Below, piece by piece: positions 42,759-51,356 of a stretch of 64,000 bases of DNA; position 1 is the first letter of the stretch; every line of letters begins with the position of its first letter. The position numbers and the translations under genes are program-made. Origin of the DNA: Bacteroidales bacterium UBA3623. Lineage in GTDB: Bacteria > Bacteroidota > Bacteroidia > Bacteroidales > UBA932. Where the stretch lies: positions 7,293 to 71,292 of the forward strand of contig DFLI01000051.1 of assembly GCA_002373715.1 (NCBI GenBank), read 5' to 3'. The notes below the pieces were generated by a model. The model searched no databases and was not told the origin of the DNA. It saw nothing but the letters and a program-made list of their open reading frames with translations.

Positions 42759-44384
42759 ATGAGATTCCGATCATTACCCATAGTTGCTGTTCTGTTCATT
42801 GCCGCGGCAATGCTGGCTCAATTTGGCATCTTATCCTCCATTGAGAAGAATCACATGAAGGAAGTGGTAGAATACAAGATGCAGTTGGCGCAGAAGGACT
42901 TCTATCATGAGTTGGTAGGGTTCCATTTCGCCGCCGACGAAATGCGGAGGTATGTCCTTGAGCACCGTGATAATGAGCAGGAGATATTGAAAGAAACCCG
43001 TAAGATGCTGGAGCGGTATCCGGACATTGACAATATGTTCGTCAAGCTTGCCCCGGGCGTCTATCACGGCCAGGTAAATAATTATTTTCCACGTTCGTAT
43101 CGTTACGACGGTCAAACTATCACCACAGCACAAGGGGCGGAGGGGCTGGATTACTACGCGCGTGATTGGTACACCGGTGCGCTCCGGTGCGATGGCGATG
43201 GCTACTGGTCGGAGCCGTATATTGGTGCCAGCACTCAGACACAGATTGCTTCCCATTCCATTAAAATTGAGGACGGACAGGGACAGTTGACAGGTGTTGT
43301 TGGTGTTGACTTTACGATTAAGTGGATGGAAGCCATTCTAAAGGAAATCAAGCCTTTTGACGAAGCCGTCTGTCTCATTTATGGAACTAACGGTTCGCTT
43401 ATCGCTTCCTCCGACAGCGGGAATCCGGAGGATGGAATACAGTATAAGGATGACAAGAAGCACTGGCGTGTCTATTCGCAGACGATGTCCCCGATGCAGA
43501 TGCAGTTAATGATTGCCGTGCCCAATCACATCATCTGGCAAAGCATTAAAGGAAGAAGCCTCTTCACGCTCTTCATCCTGATTCTCGGAATCGCGATCCT
43601 GATTTATCTGTTCCGTAGGATTGAGAAAAACGGGAAAGCATTTCTGCAGGTTCAGAATGAGCAAAAACTCGTACAGAAAGAGATGCAGATGGCTACTAAT
43701 ATCCAGACCGGCATCCTGGTGCACGATTTTATAGATGATGACCAGCTCGCACTCCACGCCATGCTGGTGCCGATGCAGAGTGTGGGAGGAGACCTGTATG
43801 ATTTCTACAGGGACGGCGATGTTGTCACCTTCATTATCGGTGACGTCAGCGGGAAAGGCATGCCCGCCGCCATGTTCATGTCCGCTGCCGTGACGCTTTT
43901 CCGCTCTGCGGTGAAGCATCACCAGTCCCCCAAAGCTATTATGGAGGAGATAAATGCGACACTCTCGCAAAACAACAGTTCGATGATGTTCGTTACTGCA
44001 TGGATTGGCCAGCTCCATCCGTCCACGGGACAGCTGACGTACTGCAACGCCGGTCACTTGCCGCCTATCCTGGTCAAGGACGGCCAGTGCCGTTGGCTGG
44101 AACTGAAGGAAACGAATACGCTGCTAGGAATAGATGGAGATTATCACTTCTCCGAGCAATCCATCACGATTGACCATGGCGAGCAGATTATCATCTTCAC
44201 CGATGGCGTTTCCGAAGCAGAAAATGCCCAAAAAGAGCTGCTGGGCTTTGATCATCTTATGGAACAGTTGCAAAAGTGTCAACATCCTATAGATGACCTT
44301 ACGGTGTATAATGCCGTTCGCCAATTCGCCTCCGGGGCCGAACAGGCCGACGATATCGCCATCATGAACGTCACGAGGAAATGA
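42759..44384 (+). CDS. Cache-domain SpoIIE/PP2C phosphatase
   Basis: 541 residues: N-terminal membrane span (7-25), a periplasmic dCache-like sensor (about 30-265, DWYTGALRCDGDGYWSEPYIGAST...GVVGVDFT), a second span (about 272-292), a short coiled linker, and a C-terminal SpoIIE phosphatase (PMQSVGGDLYDFY, IIGDVSGKGMPAAMFMS, YCNAGHLPPIL, FTDGVSEAEN, ADDIAIM) with the metal-binding Asp residues present. The family dephosphorylates anti-sigma-factor antagonists. No antagonist or anti-sigma gene is adjacent. Co-transcribed with the AraC-type gene. Confidence 0.92.
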   Translation: MRFRSLPIVAVLFIAAAMLAQFGILSSIEKNHMKEVVEYKMQLAQKDFYHELVGFHFAADEMRRYVLEHRDNEQEILKETRKMLERYPDIDNMFVKLAPGVYHGQVNNYFPRSYRYDGQTITTAQGAEGLDYYARDWYTGALRCDGDGYWSEPYIGASTQTQIASHSIKIEDGQGQLTGVVGVDFTIKWMEAILKEIKPFDEAVCLIYGTNGSLIASSDSGNPEDGIQYKDDKKHWRVYSQTMSPMQMQLMIAVPNHIIWQSIKGRSLFTLFILILGIAILIYLFRRIEKNGKAFLQVQNEQKLVQKEMQMATNIQTGILVHDFIDDDQLALHAMLVPMQSVGGDLYDFYRDGDVVTFIIGDVSGKGMPAAMFMSAAVTLFRSAVKHHQSPKAIMEEINATLSQNNSSMMFVTAWIGQLHPSTGQLTYCNAGHLPPILVKDGQCRWLELKETNTLLGIDGDYHFSEQSITIDHGEQIIIFTDGVSEAENAQKELLGFDHLMEQLQKCQHPIDDLTVYNAVRQFASGAEQADDIAIMNVTRK

Positions 44385-44415
44385 GAAGTCAGTCACCCAA
44401 AGAATGAGTGAAAAT

Positions 44416-44466
44416 TTGATTCTGCGTCAATTTTTGCCCCTTTTTTCTTGATTCTGCGTAAATTTT
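44416..44466 (+). repeat. Direct repeat TTGATTCTGCGTmAATTTT, two copies
   Basis: Copies at 44416-44434 and 44448-44466 differ at one internal base (C/A) and start 32 bases apart, about three helical turns, in the spacer after the phosphatase gene. The spacing would suit a dimeric DNA-binding protein, but it may simply be residue of an insertion. Confidence 0.55.
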
Positions 44467-44467
44467 A

Positions 44468-44498
44468 AACCCCGGCTAATGCCGGGGTTAATTTTTTT
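44468..44498 (+). terminator. Terminator of the regulator-phosphatase operon
   Basis: AACCCCGGC (44468-44476), loop TAAT, GCCGGGGTT (44481-44489), then A and seven T. Confidence 0.9.
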
Positions 44499-44560
44499 AT
44501 TAAATTGCACTTTTAACTATAACCAATTTACTTTCGCTACTGATTTAAGCTTTTGAAGGC

Positions 44561-44617
44561 TTTTTACAAACAATTGTTGGAGTTTTACTCGAATACGAAA
44601 TAAAGCCCCCACCTTTG
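44561..44617 (+). promoter_or_regulatory. Shared operator/promoter motif, copy 1
   Basis: A 28-base motif (44561-44588) beginning TTTTTACAAACA, containing the palindrome AACAATTGTT and ending GTTTTAC, lies 21 bases before a -7 like CACCTTTG (44610-44617). The same arrangement recurs at 54744-54800. It drives the lipoprotein operon that starts at 44645. Confidence 0.65.
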
Positions 44618-44644
44618 TGCAAAGCTGACGAACGATTTTAAGTC

Positions 44645-45667
44645 ATGAAAACGAGAATCGGAATATGGCTTCTCGCCCTGGCGGTTTTCCTTCCGGCTTG
44701 TCATCAAAAAGACAATCCTGAAGAAAGCGGCAAGGACCTTACCGTCATCTTTGCCACCACCACCGGTCTGGCCGGCGACGGATACAATGAGCCCATTCTC
44801 AAAGCATTGATGGAGAGTGTGTCGGCGCAGCCCGGCATGACGATCCACATGCTCAAGCCCGACAACATCTCCGAGGCCCGCAGCCAGTTTGACGAGTGGC
44901 TCTCCGGCGCCGACGAGCGCAAGGCCCTGGTCCTCTGCGGCCCGGAATTCGAGCCTCTGGTGGAAGAAGTTGCCCTTGAAAAAGGCCGTATCCTGCTGCT
45001 GGACAGCGACAAGACATACGGCGAGGGCATCTGCTCGGTACAGCTCAAGCGTTACGGCGGCGCCTGGCTGGCCGGGGCCATCATGAAAGATTTCGAGCCT
45101 GTGCTCCTCAAAGGCCTGGACGGCGACCGTATCATCGACGAGATCTCCCAGGGCATCGAGGACGGTTACCAAGAGAACGGAGGAGCGTATCTCCAGAAAT
45201 GCGTCCTTTCCACGGGCTATGAGGGCCTGGATATGGCGGACGAGCTTTACAGCATCCTGTGGGAGCAGGAAGGAGTGGAATTAGACATGTACTACCGCAC
45301 AATCATCGCCCCGGTGTGCGGGACCTCCCGCCTGGGCGCATTCGATTTCTCCTGGAGGTATTATGCTACTATTGGCGTCGGGGATGATTGCAGTCCTTAT
45401 ACCGACATCCTGCCTTTCTCCCTGATCCTGGATCTGGGAGGCATCGTGAAAGAATATGTGTCCGGGTGGGCGCAGAACAGCCCCTGGCCGGCGCATGCAG
45501 ACTATGGCATGTCCACCGGGCATGTGTACATCAGCTTCAACGGGCGTTTCTTCCATCATCCCATGAGCCAGGGCGTGGATTGGCCGTTATCGCTGGATGC
45601 CTGGACCGCGCTGGAAAAACAATATAAGGATAAAGCTTTGGAAAAGGAGGCCGGCTATGCGTATTGA
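44645..45667 (+). CDS. BMP-type periplasmic-binding lipoprotein
   Basis: 340 residues with a lipobox (LPAC, Cys19). The body resembles the basic membrane protein (PBP1 ABC-type, Med/BmpA) fold: TTTGLAGDGYNEPILKALMESV near the start, then CSVQLKRYGGAWLAGAIMKDF, the position where BMP proteins have their GYLAG motif. BMP proteins bind nucleosides in characterised cases. No transporter genes accompany it, so sensing or scavenging is as likely as transport. First gene of the operon; overlaps the next gene by 11 bases. Confidence 0.75.
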   Translation: MKTRIGIWLLALAVFLPACHQKDNPEESGKDLTVIFATTTGLAGDGYNEPILKALMESVSAQPGMTIHMLKPDNISEARSQFDEWLSGADERKALVLCGPEFEPLVEEVALEKGRILLLDSDKTYGEGICSVQLKRYGGAWLAGAIMKDFEPVLLKGLDGDRIIDEISQGIEDGYQENGGAYLQKCVLSTGYEGLDMADELYSILWEQEGVELDMYYRTIIAPVCGTSRLGAFDFSWRYYATIGVGDDCSPYTDILPFSLILDLGGIVKEYVSGWAQNSPWPAHADYGMSTGHVYISFNGRFFHHPMSQGVDWPLSLDAWTALEKQYKDKALEKEAGYAY

Positions 45668-47837
45668 CAGAGTTCTCCGGCTGCTTGCAGTCTCCCTGAT
45701 TCTGCTTTCCTGCGGCCAGGAAATTCCCGTGCCGCAGGACGAGGTCAACACCTACAAGGTGGCCGTGGTGATGCCCCGGTCCCAGTGGGACAGCGAAAAA
45801 CTCCTGGTGCAAGGGGCGCTTGCCACCATCGACCAGGCCCAGGAGGGCCTCCGGCAGCGCGTGAAGCTGGAGCTGGAATGGATTGACGAGGATGGCGCCA
45901 ATATTGAGGACGAAGTCTATCGCATCACCCACGACGACTCCTATGCCGCCGTCGTCGGGCCGAAATACAGCCGACATGCGCGGATGCTGGCCCGTGAGAG
46001 CCTGAGCTCCCGCATCCCGGTCATCATGCCCAGCGTCACCTCGGCCGAGATCCAGCGCATCTACGGTGGCAGCAACAAGGCCGCCCCCAATATCTTCTGC
46101 ATGAGCGAGAGCGACCTGGCCCAGACCCAGGCCATGCTGAACGTCCTTCGGAAGCAGCCTCTTCCAGGGCACATCATCATGCTGTCGCGAGGCAGGGACG
46201 CGGACGACTATGTCTATTCCTTTGCCTCCTATGCGAAATACTTTGCCACCGAGCTGAGGTATGAGTCCTACAAAGAATACATATTCACCGACAAGGAAAG
46301 CCTGCGCTCCCTCATCAGACAGATCAAGGACAGTATGTCCTCGTATTTCCTCATTCTTCCCATCATTATTTATGTTCCTTCGTCTTTGGAGGATATGCTG
46401 ATGCTGAACGAGGTGATTGACGAAGAGGGCATCTCCTTGGGCATGGAGGCGGTGGATGATGGCATCATTAACGTCAATGATTACTTCCCCGAAGTTTACT
46501 GTACCGACATTGGCTGCAACCCGCTGCTGGAAGGGAAACTGACCCACGAATTCCAGGGCATCGCCCTTTGCGGTGACCCTGAAAGCGGATTCCCCGCCGC
46601 CCGCAAAGCCATTACAGGCCGCGAGATTCAGAACGGCTACGCGCAGCTTTACGACAGCTTCACCCTGCTGGCGCTCTCGCTCGCTCACAAGGAGACGGCT
46701 CAGCTGGAGACGGTCCGCGAGGCCATCGTGGCCGTGATGGACGCCTGCGACGGCGACGCCGACGAATTGTCCTGGACGCCCGACGGCCTCCGCCATGGCT
46801 TCCAGTCCATCCGTAACGGTCACATTCCCAGTATGTCAGGCGCGTCCGGCAGCTGGATTTTTGACCGGGAGACGCATATCAGCCAGCTGGGCACCTGGTA
46901 CGGCCATTGGCGCTATTACGACGGGCAGTACCACCTGGCGGGTTACCTGACCCGCAGCGACCACGCGCGGAAGAGCAGCATGGACCAGATGTGGGATTTC
47001 GTGGCGGACGAGCTGATGAAGTTCGACAAGAACATCAAGGGCGTCTCCTACGAGCCGCTCACCGACCGCTGCGCCGTGGTGATGGCCACCTCCACCGGCT
47101 GGATCAACTACCGCCACCAGGCGGATGCGCTGGAATTCTACCGGATGCTCAAGAACGCCGGCTATGACGACGACCACATCGTCCTGATTGTTGAGGATGA
47201 TATCGCAAACAATCCCGAGAACCCGCATCCTGGCGTAGTGCATGTAACCCCCGACGGAGAGAATCTGCACACCGGCATCCAGGTGGACTACAAGATCAGC
47301 GAGCTCACTCCGGCGGACTTCGGGAATATCCTGAAGGGCAACGTCACCGAACGCACGCCTCAGGTGGTCAAGGGCAGCAAGGGCACCAACGTCCTGCTGT
47401 TCTGGAGCGGCCACGGCTACTACAACAACAAGATTAACTGGGGAGAGGAAGCATACATCAGTTCGGCAGAAATACACAGCATTCTGCAGAACGCGCAGGA
47501 CAACTTCCGCAAACTCCTCTTCGTGATGGAGACTTGCTACAGCGGCTCCGTCGGCGAGGACATGCCGGGCATCCCCGGCGTGCTGCTGCTCACCGCCGCC
47601 GCCCCCGGCGAGACCTCGCACGCGGACGTGCTGGAAGGCAACATCTACCTCTCCAACGCCTTCACGCGCGTGTTCCGCGAGGAAGTGGAGGCGAACCCCC
47701 ACATCAACCTCTATGAACTGTATTCGAAGGTGGCGCGGCACACCACCGCCAGCCACGCCATGATTTACAATTACGAATGGTACGGCAGCGTGTACTACAA
47801 TACCATGAGTGAATATTTTCAACCGATCAATAACTAA
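45657..47837 (+). CDS. Periplasmic-binding domain fused to legumain-like (C13) protease
   Basis: 726-residue lipoprotein (LLSC, Cys19). Residues about 33-430 look like a type I periplasmic-binding (Leu/Ile/Val-binding) module: YKVAVVMPRSQWDSEKLLVQGALATIDQA, VVGPKYSRHARMLARES. Residues about 470-705 match the C13 legumain/GPI8 peptidase family very clearly: NYRHQADALEFYRMLKNAGY (484-503), EDDIANNPENPHPGVV, catalytic H586 in WSGHGYY and catalytic C627 in METCYSGS, then LLLTAAAPGETSHA. The Asn of the legumain SNGW motif is Thr480 here (STGW). C13 enzymes cut after Asn/Asp or act as transamidases. The start at 45657 was chosen for the signal peptide. No self-evident inhibitor or substrate gene is adjacent. 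Confidence 0.87.
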   Translation: MRIDRVLRLLAVSLILLSCGQEIPVPQDEVNTYKVAVVMPRSQWDSEKLLVQGALATIDQAQEGLRQRVKLELEWIDEDGANIEDEVYRITHDDSYAAVVGPKYSRHARMLARESLSSRIPVIMPSVTSAEIQRIYGGSNKAAPNIFCMSESDLAQTQAMLNVLRKQPLPGHIIMLSRGRDADDYVYSFASYAKYFATELRYESYKEYIFTDKESLRSLIRQIKDSMSSYFLILPIIIYVPSSLEDMLMLNEVIDEEGISLGMEAVDDGIINVNDYFPEVYCTDIGCNPLLEGKLTHEFQGIALCGDPESGFPAARKAITGREIQNGYAQLYDSFTLLALSLAHKETAQLETVREAIVAVMDACDGDADELSWTPDGLRHGFQSIRNGHIPSMSGASGSWIFDRETHISQLGTWYGHWRYYDGQYHLAGYLTRSDHARKSSMDQMWDFVADELMKFDKNIKGVSYEPLTDRCAVVMATSTGWINYRHQADALEFYRMLKNAGYDDDHIVLIVEDDIANNPENPHPGVVHVTPDGENLHTGIQVDYKISELTPADFGNILKGNVTERTPQVVKGSKGTNVLLFWSGHGYYNNKINWGEEAYISSAEIHSILQNAQDNFRKLLFVMETCYSGSVGEDMPGIPGVLLLTAAAPGETSHADVLEGNIYLSNAFTRVFREEVEANPHINLYELYSKVARHTTASHAMIYNYEWYGSVYYNTMSEYFQPINN

Positions 47838-47849
47838 AACGAAAGCAAT

Positions 47850-49295
47850 ATGAAAAGGAAACTGATCACCGCGCTGGCGCTCATCCTGGCAGTAGCCTGT
47901 GGAAAGACTCCTGACCCCGATCCCATTCCCGACAACAAGGACGACGGATTGTATGACCTTTCGCAAGTGACTGTCATGGACTCCGGCACCATCTCTCTTG
48001 AGCAGTTCTATCAGGGACTGCTGCAAGAGTCTTCATCCTCCAACGATGATTACGACCCCGCCCTGTACGACTATTATTCCAGCCTGCTGAAACAAGCGCA
48101 AGGCACCCAGACCAAGGCAGAGAGCGGCAGCATGAGCTATGCCTGGACCATTCTCCGTTACACTACAAAGGATGTTTCCGGCAAAAACATAGAGTGCTCC
48201 GAAGCGCTGGTGTGGCCTATCAGCTCGAACGGTTCACAGCAAGCAAGAAACGTACTGATTGGCTGTCATGTCACCATCACCGGAGACGAGCAGCGCCCCA
48301 GCAATTTTACCAACGGGGGCGTTTCCAATGACGTAAATTTGCTGGCCACCTTTGCCAGCCCGCTCTCCCAGAGCGCGTTGGTGATCCTGCCCGACTACGA
48401 AGGGTACGGTGCCACCCGCAACCACCATCATCCCTATTGCAACCGCGAAGTAACATCCCTACAGGTAGTGGATGGTGCCAAGGCGGGCATTGCCTGGTAT
48501 GAGAAAGAAAAGAATAAACTGGCCGATGGCTGGAAGTCGGTGGCTGTTGGCTATTCTCAGGGTGGCGCAGCAGCGGCCGGAGTGTATCGCTATTGCCGCG
48601 AACATAGCGAGAGCGGCCTTCGCCTGGCCGGTGCCATCTGCGCAGACGGGCCGTACGACCTTATGGCAACGCTGACTGAATACGCCCATAGCGGACAGTT
48701 GTATATGCCCATTGCCGCTGCCCTTATCCTGAAGGGTGCAATAGATACCAACCCCCGCCTCAAGGAGTTGGGCTGCACTTATGCAGACTTCTGCTCACCG
48801 GAGTTCATAAGAACGGGAATCTTCGACTGGCTTAAGGACAAGGAGGTAGCCGGGAACAAAATGAACAAACAACTGCTCAGCGCCCTTGGCTTGGATCCGC
48901 AGGGATACGCTCCCATTGAGATGTGCTTCAAGCCTTCCCTGCTGGCCTATTTCAAGGACGGCAGCGTGGACGGAGATATATCGGCCGATAAACTCCAGGC
49001 CCTCCGGCAGTGCCTGGAGGAGAATTCCCTCTCCTACGGCGGATGGATGCCCCCGCAGGCCTCCGGCCTCACCTTCTTCCATTCAACCACAGACGATGTG
49101 GTGCCCCCGATTAACCTCTACACCATGGATGACCAGTGGGCCAGCCAGAGCGACCATTATAGCACCTACCTTTACACCTCCTCCGCCCTGGGCTCCCATA
49201 CCACTACCGGCAACATGTTCTTTATCCAGTTCTGTTCCGGTTACATTGACGACATCCTGAACGGCAAATGGTCTTCCCAGCATAAGAAATTATAA
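47850..49295 (+). CDS. Secretory-lipase-like alpha/beta hydrolase lipoprotein
   Basis: 481 residues with a lipobox (LAVAC, Cys17). The nucleophile is S236 in AVGYSQGGAAAAG. The acid is probably the Asp in HSTTDDVVP and the base the His in LGSHTTTG; VLIGCHVTITGDE carries the oxyanion strand. It resembles the secretory lipase (LIP) group and the S9-like esterases of Bacteroidota. Substrate unknown. Twelve bases after the C13 fusion gene; TAATG overlap with the next gene, so co-translated. Confidence 0.8.
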   Translation: MKRKLITALALILAVACGKTPDPDPIPDNKDDGLYDLSQVTVMDSGTISLEQFYQGLLQESSSSNDDYDPALYDYYSSLLKQAQGTQTKAESGSMSYAWTILRYTTKDVSGKNIECSEALVWPISSNGSQQARNVLIGCHVTITGDEQRPSNFTNGGVSNDVNLLATFASPLSQSALVILPDYEGYGATRNHHHPYCNREVTSLQVVDGAKAGIAWYEKEKNKLADGWKSVAVGYSQGGAAAAGVYRYCREHSESGLRLAGAICADGPYDLMATLTEYAHSGQLYMPIAAALILKGAIDTNPRLKELGCTYADFCSPEFIRTGIFDWLKDKEVAGNKMNKQLLSALGLDPQGYAPIEMCFKPSLLAYFKDGSVDGDISADKLQALRQCLEENSLSYGGWMPPQASGLTFFHSTTDDVVPPINLYTMDDQWASQSDHYSTYLYTSSALGSHTTTGNMFFIQFCSGYIDDILNGKWSSQHKKL

Positions 49296-50308
49296 TGATC
49301 ACAAAGAATATGAAAAAGAACTTTTTTGGCAAAGCATTGATTCTTGCCGCAACAGCGCTGATGGCGCTTGCATGTACAAAGGATAACACCCAGAAGAAAG
49401 TAGCGGTACTGCTTCCGGACGCCAACACAATAGACCGTTGGGCCACCGACAAGGCCAATCTGGAGACGGTAATGGGTAAGTACGGCTTCCAAACCACTTT
49501 CTACATTGCCCCGGAAACAGCCGCCGGAGCAGAGAAGCAGGTGGAACAGCTTCGGGAAGCCCTCCGCGCCGGAGCCAAGTACATTGTGCTAACGGCCATT
49601 GACTATCAGAAGATTAACGAGTCCGGGCTGCTTGAGCAGTATCCCGACGTAAAGGTAGTTTGCCACGACCGTTTTGTTCTTGACAACTCCCGCATAGCTT
49701 ATATTTCTTCCACCGACACCAAGGAAATCGGCCGTATGCAGGCCATGTTCCTGCTCAATCATTTCCATTCCTCCGGTGCGGCTACCATGACCATCGAATT
49801 CCTGGAGGGCCCCGAGACCGACATCAACGCCAAGGATTACTTCGAGGGCGCCATGGAGCTTCTCAAGAAATACATCGACAACAATCAACTGGTAGTCAAG
49901 AGTGGCAAGAAAACATATGCTCAGGTAAAGGCCGACAGCTGGGACACTGCCGACGGCCGCAAAGCCATGCAGGACCGCCTTACCAGTTATGGACTTGGTG
50001 AACGCCCGGATATGATTCTTGCCGCCATCGACAACCTGGCTCAGGGAGCCATTGAGGCGCTGGAAGAAGCAGGAATAACGGACATGCCGGTGATCACCGG
50101 TCAGGACAACACCGCCATGGCACAGAGTAATATCAAGCACGGCAAACAGGCCATGACCATAGACAAGAACCTGCAGGATATGGCCTACAACACAGGCCTG
50201 ATTGTTAACAACCTAGTCTCCCATTCCCCCATCCAAACCAGCCAGAGCATCTCCGGAATCCCGGTACTCTACTCCAAGATTACCCTGATGACCGTAGACA
50301 GCTATTAA
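49295..50308 (+). CDS. Sugar-type periplasmic-binding lipoprotein
   Basis: 337 residues; the first ATG overlaps the previous stop and a second (49310) may be the true start. Lipobox ALAC. A type I binding protein of the xylose/ribose class: KVAVLLPDANTIDRWATDKANLETVMGKYGF, EQLREALRAGAKYIVLTAIDYQKINE, STDTKEIGRMQAMFLL, TADGRKAMQDRL, ILAAIDNLAQGAIEALEEAGI, VITGQDNTAMAQSNI. No permease or ATPase gene is present. Third binding-fold lipoprotein in a row, each from a different subfamily. Confidence 0.85.
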   Translation: MITKNMKKNFFGKALILAATALMALACTKDNTQKKVAVLLPDANTIDRWATDKANLETVMGKYGFQTTFYIAPETAAGAEKQVEQLREALRAGAKYIVLTAIDYQKINESGLLEQYPDVKVVCHDRFVLDNSRIAYISSTDTKEIGRMQAMFLLNHFHSSGAATMTIEFLEGPETDINAKDYFEGAMELLKKYIDNNQLVVKSGKKTYAQVKADSWDTADGRKAMQDRLTSYGLGERPDMILAAIDNLAQGAIEALEEAGITDMPVITGQDNTAMAQSNIKHGKQAMTIDKNLQDMAYNTGLIVNNLVSHSPIQTSQSISGIPVLYSKITLMTVDSY

Positions 50309-50327
50309 AAATCAACAGTGTACGCAC

Positions 50328-50471
50328 ATGAACAAAGAAAAGATAAACAAATTGGATTATGAGTCCCCACAGCTAATTGTGATGGAAATCCAACCGGGCC
50401 ATTCGTTGCTGCAGGCCAGCAAAGACGATTATATCGACGGCGGGGACGATACCTGGGGAATAACTGTATAG
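50328..50471 (+). CDS. 47-residue peptide, function unknown
   Basis: Starts MNKEKINKLDYESPQLIVM, continues EIQPGHSLLQAS and ends KDDYIDGGDDTWGITV. There is no signal peptide. It has a charged N-terminal part, a central hydrophobic strand and a Gly/Asp-rich tail. Small proteins of this build (YESPQ..V.E...G...AS..., then Gly/Asp-rich) are frequent in Bacteroidales next to fimbrillin-like genes, as here (8 bases before one); their role is not known to me. The leader/core look also recalls a peptide precursor, but nothing in the operon would modify it. Confidence 0.65.
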   Translation: MNKEKINKLDYESPQLIVMEIQPGHSLLQASKDDYIDGGDDTWGITV

Positions 50472-50478
50472 GGAGGGA

Positions 50479-51330
50479 ATGAAGATGAGAAAGAATAATC
50501 TGTTTGTGCTACTTGCCGCCGCCATGTCGGCCGGCACTGTCTTCTACTCTTGCAACCGATTTGAAGAACAACTGCAGCCGCAAGAGCCACAGGAGCAGGG
50601 AACATCTGCGTACACCCTGAAGGTGAAAGCCGAAAAAGGAACGGCCACCAAAGCCTTGACCGATGAAGGGGTTACCTTGAAAGCCTCCTGGGCAGCGGGA
50701 GATGATGTAGAAGTGTACAATGTGGGTGGGGATCACCTTGGAACGCTGGTTCCTGCAGTGAGCAGTACCTCTTCGACAACCTTGTCGGGCAACTTGACAA
50801 CAGCCCCTGCGATGGATGAAGTCCTAACGCTCAAATTCCGTTCGAACAACTATGCCACCCAGCAGGGAACTTTGGAGTATATAGCAGCCAACTGCGACTA
50901 CGCTACGGCAGAGGTCACCGTGACGGCGGTTAGTGGTAATAGCATTGAAACCACTCCGGCCCATTTCGTGAGCCAGCAGGCCATTGTGAAATTTACGCTC
51001 AGGAATTCCGGCGATACGGGCGATTTGAACGTAACTCAGTTGCTGGTTAATGATGGCACCAACACCTATACCATAACCCCGGTCTCTGCAACCCCCAGTG
51101 TGCTCTATGTGGCCATTGAGGGTTTCTCTGAGCAAACCGTCACCATGACGGCCAACACCGGGAGCGCATATTATGACAGGACCAAGGCCGATGTCACGTT
51201 CGAGAATGGAAAATTCTATCGGATAAAAGCCCTGATGACGCAACGAACGTTGAAAAGTATCTCCATCAGTGGACTTGAACCGGTTCCCATGTATTACTAT
51301 GGCGGGGCTCTTCAGATTAATGCACGCTAA
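50479..51330 (+). CDS. Fimbrillin-like lipoprotein
   Basis: 283 residues, lipobox VFYSC (Cys25). After the lipidated Cys the sequence shows the usual fimbrillin-family opening: ATKALTDEGVTLKASWAAGDDVEVYN, then repeated beta-rich segments (AIVKFTLRNSG, VLYVAIEGFSEQTVTMTA, FENGKFYRIKALMTQRT). Such proteins form or cap short pili or sit as surface lipoproteins in Bacteroidales. The 3-residue earlier or later start is undecided (MKMRKNN). Confidence 0.82.
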   Translation: MKMRKNNLFVLLAAAMSAGTVFYSCNRFEEQLQPQEPQEQGTSAYTLKVKAEKGTATKALTDEGVTLKASWAAGDDVEVYNVGGDHLGTLVPAVSSTSSTTLSGNLTTAPAMDEVLTLKFRSNNYATQQGTLEYIAANCDYATAEVTVTAVSGNSIETTPAHFVSQQAIVKFTLRNSGDTGDLNVTQLLVNDGTNTYTITPVSATPSVLYVAIEGFSEQTVTMTANTGSAYYDRTKADVTFENGKFYRIKALMTQRTLKSISISGLEPVPMYYYGGALQINAR

Positions 51331-51356
51331 AACGTGAAACTTTGAGTGAACGAAAG

